Below are positions 58,749 through 64,000 of a DNA stretch of 64,000 nucleotides, one piece after another (the first letter of the stretch is position 1; each line of letters starts with the position of its first letter). The notes beneath the pieces are model-generated. The model was given only the letters and a program-made list of their open reading frames with translations, made no database searches and was not told the DNA's origin. The translations under genes were made by a program, and so were the position numbers. The stretch spans positions 682,001 through 746,000 of the forward strand of contig BPKE01000002.1 of assembly GCA_026004975.1 (NCBI GenBank), in the 5' to 3' direction. This DNA comes from Gammaproteobacteria bacterium (GTDB lineage: Bacteria; Pseudomonadota; Gammaproteobacteria; HTCC5015).

Positions 58749-59348
58749 ATGGCCAAACGCCCGCCGCCCCAGGGCTCGCCGCTGCGCATCCTCGCCATCG
58801 CCTACGCCAGTGGCCGTCTCGACCGGCCCACCTATCTGCGCCTGCGACGCGAACAGATCGCCGCCATCGAGTTCGGCAAGCCCCTGCCGCCGCTCCCCGA
58901 GTCGCTGCGGGACGTGACCGTGCCGCAGACCAAGATCGACGCACCCTACCTCGCCCGCCGACGCCACGGCCCCGCCGCCTGGCTGCTGGGCGGCGCCGCC
59001 CTGCTCGGTGCCGCCGGCGCGGTGCTCTGGTGGTGGCAGGCCGCCAGCCGGCCGCCGCCGCCCGCGCAGCAGCGCTTGCCGAGCCTGGACGAACTGGCCG
59101 AGCGCCTGCTCGCCGACCCCGACTGGAGCGAGCGCGACCTGGCCGCCTTCACCCGCCGCTGGGCCGTGCTCACGCCGATGGCGAAATTGCAGGCGCGTCA
59201 GTCGGCCTGGTACCTGGCGCTGGAAAACGAACTCATCAAGCGGATCAACATCGCCCGCTTGCGCGCCGAGCAAGCCGCCGACCCCTTGCCGCACCGTGAA
59301 ATGCTCGAACGGCTGCTGCTCTTCCAGGCGCAATTGACCAGCGACTGA
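58749..59348 (+). CDS. Unknown one-TM protein encoded with a PP2C phosphatase
   Basis: 199 residues. I do not recognise the family. The N-terminal 40 residues are basic (PLRILAIAYASGRLDRPTYLRLRREQIAAIEFGKPLP), a single membrane helix spans about 75-95 (AAWLLGGAALLGAAGAVLWWW), a proline-rich linker follows, and the C-terminal 90 residues are helical and likely periplasmic (LPSLDELAERLLADPDWSERDLAAFTRRWAVL). It follows the phosphatase stop by 2 bp and is surely co-translated with it, so the cytosolic tail may be a phosphatase substrate or anchor. Confidence 0.8.
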   Translation: MAKRPPPQGSPLRILAIAYASGRLDRPTYLRLRREQIAAIEFGKPLPPLPESLRDVTVPQTKIDAPYLARRRHGPAAWLLGGAALLGAAGAVLWWWQAASRPPPPAQQRLPSLDELAERLLADPDWSERDLAAFTRRWAVLTPMAKLQARQSAWYLALENELIKRINIARLRAEQAADPLPHREMLERLLLFQAQLTSD

Positions 59349-59353
59349 GCCCC

Positions 59354-59995
59354 ATGCCCAGGGCGGCCACAGCGCAGCGGGCCGGACGCATCCTGGTGTT
59401 CGCCAAAGCGCCCGTGCCGGGCCGGGTCAAGACCCGCCTGGCCCCGAGGCTGAGCCCGGCGGCCTGCGCCGCCCTGCACACCCGCCTGATCGACCACAGC
59501 CTGGCCCAAGCCGTCGCCGCACGGATCGGCCCCGTGGAACTGTGGTCGGACGCCCCCGACCACCCGGAGATGACCGCCCTGGCCCGGCGGCACGGTGCCG
59601 TGCTGCGCAGGCAGCGCGGCGCCGACCTCGGTGCGCGCATGGCCGACGCCCTGCAGCGCGTGCTGAACGAGGGTGCGTCCTTCGCCCTGCTCATCGGCAG
59701 CGACTGCCCGGCGCTCGACGCCGCCGTGCTCGCCAGCGCCGCCGGCGCCTTGCGCGAGCGCGAATGGGTGTTCGTGCCCACCGAGGACGGCGGCTACGCG
59801 CTGGTCGGCTGCCGTCGCATGCAGGCCGCGTTGTTCCAGGCGATCGACTGGGGCACGGAGCGGGTGATGGCCCAGACCCGCGCCCGCCTGGCCTCGCTCG
59901 GCCTGGGCGCGCGCGAACTGCCGCCGCTGTGGGACGTGGACCGGCCGGCCGACCTCGAACGCCTGGCCGCCCTCGGTTTCCCGCCGCCGGCATGA
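59354..59995 (+). CDS. TIGR04282/DUF2064 family glycosyltransferase-like protein
   Basis: 213 residues. GT-A type nucleotidyl/glycosyltransferase pattern: ILVFAKAPVPGRVKTRLAPRLSPAACAALHTRLIDHSL, QRGADLGARMADALQRVL, LLIGSDCPALDAAVL, VFVPTEDGGYALVGCRR and LPPLWDVDRPADLERL. Family members include proteins proposed for arsenosugar synthesis; the true substrate is not established. ATGA overlap with the next gene. Confidence 0.85.
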   Translation: MPRAATAQRAGRILVFAKAPVPGRVKTRLAPRLSPAACAALHTRLIDHSLAQAVAARIGPVELWSDAPDHPEMTALARRHGAVLRRQRGADLGARMADALQRVLNEGASFALLIGSDCPALDAAVLASAAGALREREWVFVPTEDGGYALVGCRRMQAALFQAIDWGTERVMAQTRARLASLGLGARELPPLWDVDRPADLERLAALGFPPPA

Positions 59996-60762
59996 AGGCG
60001 CGCCTCGTCCTGCTGTTGCTCGGCGTCGGCGGCGGGCCGCTCGCCGCCGGTGCCGAGTGGCGGGCCGGCATCGGCCTGGCCGTCTTCGATCTGCCGGACT
60101 ACCGCGGCGCCGCCCAGCGCCAGCGCCGAGCCCTGCCCTTTCCGTACTTCTATTACCGCGGCGAACGCCTGTGGGCGGACCGCGACGGGCTCGGCTTGCG
60201 CCTGATCGGCGAACGCCGCCTGCGCCTGACCCTCAGCGCCGCCGCCACGCCGCTGGCCGCCGGCGACGACAACCGTGCCCGGCGCGGCATGCCCGAACTC
60301 GCCCCCACGGCCGAGCTCGGCCCCGCCCTTCACGGCCGCTGGCGGGAGGACGACCGGCTGCGCCTGGAGCTCGCCCACCGCTGGGTGTGGGCCTTCGCCG
60401 GCGGCCCCCCGGAACCGGTCGGTCGCCGAACCGCGTTGGGCCTGCGCTGGAACCGGCCGGGCGCGGGCGGCGAGTGGCGCTTGAGCGGCGGCCTGCTGTG
60501 GGGCGACCGCAAGCTGCACGCCTATTACTACGAGGTCGACCCGGCCTACGCCACGCCCACGCGGCCCGCCTACCGGGCGCGCGGCGGCTACGGCGGGGAA
60601 TACCTCGGCTTGTCCTGGTCGATCCGCCGCGGCCGCCTGTGGCTGGGCCTCGCACTGCACTGGGACCGGCTGGACGACGCCGTCTTCGCCGACAGCCCAC
60701 TGGTCGAACGCCGCCGCTCGTGGGCCGCCGGCCTGGGCAGCGCCTGGTTGCTCCATCCCTGA
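59992..60762 (+). CDS. MipA/OmpV family outer-membrane protein
   Basis: 256 residues. Signal peptide MKARLVLLLLGVGGGPLAAGA, then the OmpV/MipA beta-barrel pattern: GIGLAVFDLPDYRGAAQRQRRALPFPYFYYRGERLWADRDGLGLRLI, PTAELGPAL, and the C-terminal KLHAYYYEVDPAYATPTRPAYRARGGYGGEYLGLSWSIRR...SWAAGLGSAWLL. Outer membrane location is expected. Overlaps DUF2064 by 4 nt (ATGA). Confidence 0.88.
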   Translation: MKARLVLLLLGVGGGPLAAGAEWRAGIGLAVFDLPDYRGAAQRQRRALPFPYFYYRGERLWADRDGLGLRLIGERRLRLTLSAAATPLAAGDDNRARRGMPELAPTAELGPALHGRWREDDRLRLELAHRWVWAFAGGPPEPVGRRTALGLRWNRPGAGGEWRLSGGLLWGDRKLHAYYYEVDPAYATPTRPAYRARGGYGGEYLGLSWSIRRGRLWLGLALHWDRLDDAVFADSPLVERRRSWAAGLGSAWLLHP

Positions 60763-60798
60763 GCGGTCCGCGCCGGCGCTGTGCTATTCTCGGCGCCC

Positions 60799-61731
60799 AT
60801 GCGCAACCCGCTCACCGAGACGCAGCTCAACCGCTTGCACCGCTGGGCACCGGTGTTGCTCAGCGTGGTCTTCGTGCTGTTGCTCGCCTGGCAACTCACC
60901 CAGATCATCTGGCGCCTGACCGGGGCGACCGCCCCGGTCGTTCCACCGCCCCCGCCGGCCGCGCTGGACGCGCCGTCGGCCGGGCCGCACAGCCAGGCGC
61001 TGGCGCTCGCCCAGCGCATCGCCGAACGCCATCTGTTCGGCGAAGCCCCGGCCGTCGCCGACAGCGGTCCGGTGGACGCCCCCGAAACGCAGTTGAACCT
61101 GAAGCTGATCGGCGTGCTGGCCCTCGGCGAGGACGAGGGTGTGGCGTTGATCGCCAGCGGCAACGACGAAGAGAAGATCTACAAAGTCGGCGACCGCCTG
61201 CCGGGCAACGCCGTCCTCAAGGCCGTGTACCTCGACCGCGTGCTGCTGGAAACCGCCCGCGGCCTGGAAACCCTCAAGCTGCCCAAGGACGAACCGCTGA
61301 TCGACTTCGCCGCCTCCGGGGCCAACACGCCGGCCGGCGAGCCCGCATACGAGCCGCCCCCCTCGCCGATGACCGGCGCTCCGCCGCCGCAGAGCGCCGC
61401 CCCGGCGCCGCGGCGGGCACCTGATCTCGCCGCCTACCGCCGGGAGTTCATCCGCGATCCGCAGGCGATCACCCGCATCGCCCGCATCACCCCCGAGGAG
61501 CGCGACGGGCGCTTCGTCGGCTACCGCGTTTCCCCCAACGAACCGCACCCCCTGTTCGACGCCCTGGGCCTGCAGGACGGCGACGTGATCACGGGCGTCA
61601 ACGGCGTGCAGTTCGAACGCCCCGAGGACGGCCTGCGCGTGCTGCGCGACCTGATGCACGCGCGCAGCGTCGAGGTGACCGTGTTGCGCAACGGCGAAAC
61701 CCTGACCTTCCGCCATGACCTTGGCCCCTGA
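60799..61731 (+). CDS. gspC: Type II secretion system protein GspC
   Basis: 310 residues from ATG 60799. One membrane helix (WAPVLLSVVFVLLLAWQLTQIIW), the homology-region domain LFGEAP...TQLNLKLIGVLALGEDEGVALIASGNDEEKIYKVGDRLPGNAVLKAVYLDRVLLETARGLETLKLP, a Pro/Ala linker and a C-terminal PDZ domain (GRFVGYRVSPNEPHPLFDALGLQDGDVITGVNGVQFE). Links the inner-membrane platform to the secretin. A GTG six codons upstream is also in frame. No strong ribosome binding site. Confidence 0.95.
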   Translation: MRNPLTETQLNRLHRWAPVLLSVVFVLLLAWQLTQIIWRLTGATAPVVPPPPPAALDAPSAGPHSQALALAQRIAERHLFGEAPAVADSGPVDAPETQLNLKLIGVLALGEDEGVALIASGNDEEKIYKVGDRLPGNAVLKAVYLDRVLLETARGLETLKLPKDEPLIDFAASGANTPAGEPAYEPPPSPMTGAPPPQSAAPAPRRAPDLAAYRREFIRDPQAITRIARITPEERDGRFVGYRVSPNEPHPLFDALGLQDGDVITGVNGVQFERPEDGLRVLRDLMHARSVEVTVLRNGETLTFRHDLGP

Positions 61732-61768
61732 CCCCGCGCCGGCCGCGGCACGGCCGCGCGCCGCCCGA

Positions 61769-61774
61769 TATAAT
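61769..61774 (+). promoter_or_regulatory. TATAAT -10 upstream of gspD, inside a short inverted repeat
   Basis: A perfect TATAAT sits in the loop of a 7-bp inverted repeat (GCCGCCC / GGGCGGC), 40 bp before the gspD start. No convincing -35. It could give gspD expression apart from gspC. Confidence 0.4.
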
Positions 61775-61813
61775 GGGCGGCCGCGCCGGCGCAGCAACCG
61801 ACAGGATGCTTCC

Positions 61814-63850
61814 ATGTCCGCGAATGCCTCCAGCCTGCCGACGACCCTGAGCACCCTGCTCCGCGGCGCCGTGCTCGCCGCGGCGCTGTTCACCGCCGCC
61901 GCCCCGGCGCAGAACGCGGCGCCGTCCGGCGCCGCGCCCCGCCAGACGGCGACCTTGAACCTCAACAACGCCGACATCCGAGTGCTCATCAACACCGTCT
62001 CGGAAGTGACCGGCAAGAACTTCATCATCGACCCGCGGGTGAAAGCGAAGGTCACCGTGGTGTCGTCCAAGCCGATGGACAAGGACGAACTCTACGAGGT
62101 GTTCCTGTCCATCCTCGACGTGCACGGCTTCGCCGCCGTGCCCGGCGACGGCATCATCAAGATCGTGCCGGACGTCAACGCCAAGCAGGCCGCCGTGCCC
62201 ACCGGCCTGGAGACCGCGGCGCCGGACAGCGACCAGCTCATCACCCAGGTCATCGCCCTGAAGAACATTTCCGCCAACCAGCTCGTGCCCATCCTCAGGC
62301 CGCTGGTGCCGCAGCAAGGCCACCTGGCCGCCTACGCGCCCACCAACGTGCTGGTCGTCACCGACCGGGCCAGCAACATCCACCGGCTGGTGGACATCAT
62401 CCGGCGCATGGACCTGGCCGCCACCGACACCATCGAGGTGGTCCGGCTGCACAACGCCTCGGCCTCGGAAATGGTGCGCACGCTCATGCCGCTGGTGCAG
62501 CAGCAGGCCCAGGAGGGCGGCCGCAGCGGCGGCCCCTTCCTCGCCGCCGACGAGCGCAGCAACAGCATCCTCATGGTGGGCGACGACAACCTGCGCGGCC
62601 GCCTCAAGGCGATCATCCGCGAGCTCGACGCGCCGCTCACCACCAGCGGCAACACCAAGGTCATCTTCCTCAAGTACGCCGACGCCAAGAGCCTCGTCTC
62701 CATCCTGCAGGGCGTGTCGACCAAGACCGCCGAACAGCAGCAGGGCCAGGCCGGCGGCGCCAAGCGGCCGGGGGTGGACATCCAGGCCGACGAGAACAAC
62801 AACGCCCTGGTGCTCACCGGCCAGCCGGACATCATCAAGGAGCTGGAGGCGATCATCCGCCAGCTCGACATCCCCCGCGCCCAGGTGCTCATCGAGGCGA
62901 TCATCGCCGAGGTGTCCACCGACCTGGCCTCCGAACTCGGCGCCCACTTCCTGGCCGACGGCACCGGCGACGGTCGCGGGCCGGCCGGCGCGGCCACCTT
63001 CCCCAACCAGGACAACACCCTGACCGGCCTGGCCGGCCAGAACCCCGCCGCCGTGCTCGCCAACAGCGGCCTGACCCTGGGCCTGGGCAAGACCAGCGGC
63101 GAGGACCGTTTCGCCCTGATCCTGCGCGCGCTGCAGGGCGACGCGAGCACCAACATCCTGTCCACGCCGACCCTGGTGACCATGGACAACGTGCAGGCCG
63201 AAATCGTCTTCGGCCAGAACGTGCCCTTCGTCACCGGCAGCTTCGCCAACGTGGGCGGCGGCACCACGGTGGCCAACCCCTTCCAGACCATCCAGCGCCA
63301 GGACGTCGGCCTGACCCTGCGCATCAAGCCGCAGATCAACGAGGGCAACGCCATCAAGCTCGAAATCGAGCAGGAAATCTCCAACCTCGCCTCCAGCGCC
63401 GTGGCGACCAGCGACGTGGTCACCAACAAGCGTTCGATCAAGACCCAGGTGCTGGTCGAGGACGGCCAAACGATCGTGCTCGGCGGCCTGATCGAAGACG
63501 AGTTCAACGACTCCCGGCAAAAGGTGCCGCTCCTGGGTTCCATCCCCATCCTCGGCCGGCTGTTCAGCTACACCAAGACCCAGAAGGTCAAGCGCAACCT
63601 GATGGTGTTCATCCGCCCGGTGATCCTGGCCGACAGCCTGGACGTCAATTACTTCACCGCGCAGAAATACAGCCTGCTGCGGGCCCGGCAACTGCGGGCC
63701 GACATCGGCCGGCGCGGGCTGATCAAGGACAGCGCCGCCGAACTGCCGGAAATCGAGCTCTTGTTCACGCCGCTGCCGGAGCGGAACCCCAAGACCGACA
63801 AGCAGTCTAGAGCACGGGAACGCCGCGAACCGGCTCTGGACACCCCCTGA
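61814..63850 (+). CDS. gspD: Type II secretion system secretin GspD
   Basis: 678 residues from ATG 61814, with a signal peptide running to about AAAPAQNA. N0 domain (LNLNNADIRVLINTVSEVTGKNFIIDPRVKAKVTVVSSKPMDKDELYEVFLSILDVHGF), three N-domain repeats (IALKNISANQLVPILRPLVP; VRLHNASASEMVRTLMPL; IFLKYADAKSLVSILQGV), then the secretin core with LDIPRAQVLIEAIIAEVS, ILSTPTLVTMDNVQAEI, GQNVPFVTGS and VLVEDGQTIVLGGLIEDE...KVPLLGSIPILGRLFSY. Outer-membrane channel. Confidence 0.97.
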   Translation: MSANASSLPTTLSTLLRGAVLAAALFTAAAPAQNAAPSGAAPRQTATLNLNNADIRVLINTVSEVTGKNFIIDPRVKAKVTVVSSKPMDKDELYEVFLSILDVHGFAAVPGDGIIKIVPDVNAKQAAVPTGLETAAPDSDQLITQVIALKNISANQLVPILRPLVPQQGHLAAYAPTNVLVVTDRASNIHRLVDIIRRMDLAATDTIEVVRLHNASASEMVRTLMPLVQQQAQEGGRSGGPFLAADERSNSILMVGDDNLRGRLKAIIRELDAPLTTSGNTKVIFLKYADAKSLVSILQGVSTKTAEQQQGQAGGAKRPGVDIQADENNNALVLTGQPDIIKELEAIIRQLDIPRAQVLIEAIIAEVSTDLASELGAHFLADGTGDGRGPAGAATFPNQDNTLTGLAGQNPAAVLANSGLTLGLGKTSGEDRFALILRALQGDASTNILSTPTLVTMDNVQAEIVFGQNVPFVTGSFANVGGGTTVANPFQTIQRQDVGLTLRIKPQINEGNAIKLEIEQEISNLASSAVATSDVVTNKRSIKTQVLVEDGQTIVLGGLIEDEFNDSRQKVPLLGSIPILGRLFSYTKTQKVKRNLMVFIRPVILADSLDVNYFTAQKYSLLRARQLRADIGRRGLIKDSAAELPEIELLFTPLPERNPKTDKQSRARERREPALDTP

Positions 63851-63851
63851 G

Positions 63852-64000
63852 ATGACCCCCGAGACGACCGCCGTGCCCGCCCCCGCCGGCGCCGAGACGG
63901 CGCCGCAGGCGGGCCTGCGCCGTCCTCCTTACGGCTTCGCCAAGCGCCACGGCCTGATCGTCGCCGGCGAAGAACCCGACGGCCGCGTGCGCGTGCTGCA
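63852..64000 (+). CDS. gspE: Type II secretion system ATPase GspE, 5' part (continues beyond window)
   Basis: The ATG at 63852 is 1 bp after the gspD stop. The 49 complete codons encode an Ala/Pro-rich leader, then LRRPPYGFAKRHGLIV, the PYxFAKRHGLL pattern found at the start of GspE. The rest, including the ATPase motifs, is outside the window. The assignment rests on this short match plus the gspC-gspD-gspE order. Confidence 0.8.
   Translation, partial: MTPETTAVPAPAGAETAPQAGLRRPPYGFAKRHGLIVAGEEPDGRVRVL

Noticed and set aside
60781-60798. GTG start six codons earlier for GspC
   Set aside because: No ribosome binding site favours it and the extra residues are not family-like; left as a possibility only.

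Overview
The window is 64 kb of very GC-rich, densely coding bacterial chromosome. Gene order and content point to a polarly flagellated, high-GC gammaproteobacterium with type IV pili and a type II secretion system: queA-tgt-yajC-secDF, a FleQ-like sigma54 activator next to fliC-flaG-fliDST, the mtnA / deaminase / ubiG / mupP / yciK order known from Pseudomonas, pilBCD-coaE-zapD, gltX beside tRNA-Ala and tRNA-Glu, and gspCDE. I cannot name the genus; a Chromatiales/Ectothiorhodospiraceae-type lineage is only a guess. No insertion sequence, prophage, integrase or CRISPR array was seen.

Layout. 1-6.7 kb: 3' end of suhB, a LHPP-like HAD phosphatase, and (minus strand) queA, tgt, yajC, secD, secF. 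6.8-24.1 kb: a flagellar block. On the minus strand flgBCDEFGHIJKL is followed by fliC, flaG, fliD, fliS, fliT and a FleQ-like regulator; flgA, flgM and flgN read the other way. Divergent flgB and flgA each have a textbook sigma54 promoter, with a cluster of TTGCCGCC repeats between them. fliC and flgM have sigma28 promoters. 24.2-29.6 kb: a histidine kinase and three response regulators (HDOD, degenerate GGDEF, degenerate HD-GYP) in one operon behind a near-perfect sigma28 promoter. This is the most interesting system here: it appears to belong to the flagellar regulon, and every output domain looks non-catalytic. 29.6-32.2 kb: a PP2C-phosphatase/Ser-Thr-kinase fusion and a formate/nitrite transporter.

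32.4-41 kb: mtnA and a pabB-pabC fusion on the minus strand, diverging from a plus-strand operon of tightly overlapping genes (MTA/SAH deaminase, ubiG, mupP, rmuC, HpnD-like synthase, yciK). 41.1-46 kb: a GldA-type ATPase, a GldF-GldG fusion and a DUF4340 protein, closed by a strong intrinsic terminator. 46-50.2 kb (minus): aldose sugar dehydrogenase, metZ, and a GH35-like secreted glycosidase. 50.2-55.6 kb: pilB, pilC, pilD and a single reading frame joining dephospho-CoA kinase to the cell-division protein ZapD. 55.5-57.9 kb: a GDT1-family transporter, tRNA-Glu, tRNA-Ala and gltX. 57.9-60.8 kb: a PP2C phosphatase, an unknown one-TM protein, a DUF2064 protein and an OmpV/MipA porin-like protein. 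60.8-64 kb: gspC, gspD and the start of gspE.

The flagellar part reads as a cascade. The FleQ-like activator with sigma54 would drive the hook-basal body genes. FlgM export would release FliA, which would then read fliC, flgM and the kinase operon. Start codons were chosen from ribosome binding sites, overlaps with neighbours and promoter positions; several are GTG or TTG. Functions are inferred from recognisable motifs and gene order, not from database searches.
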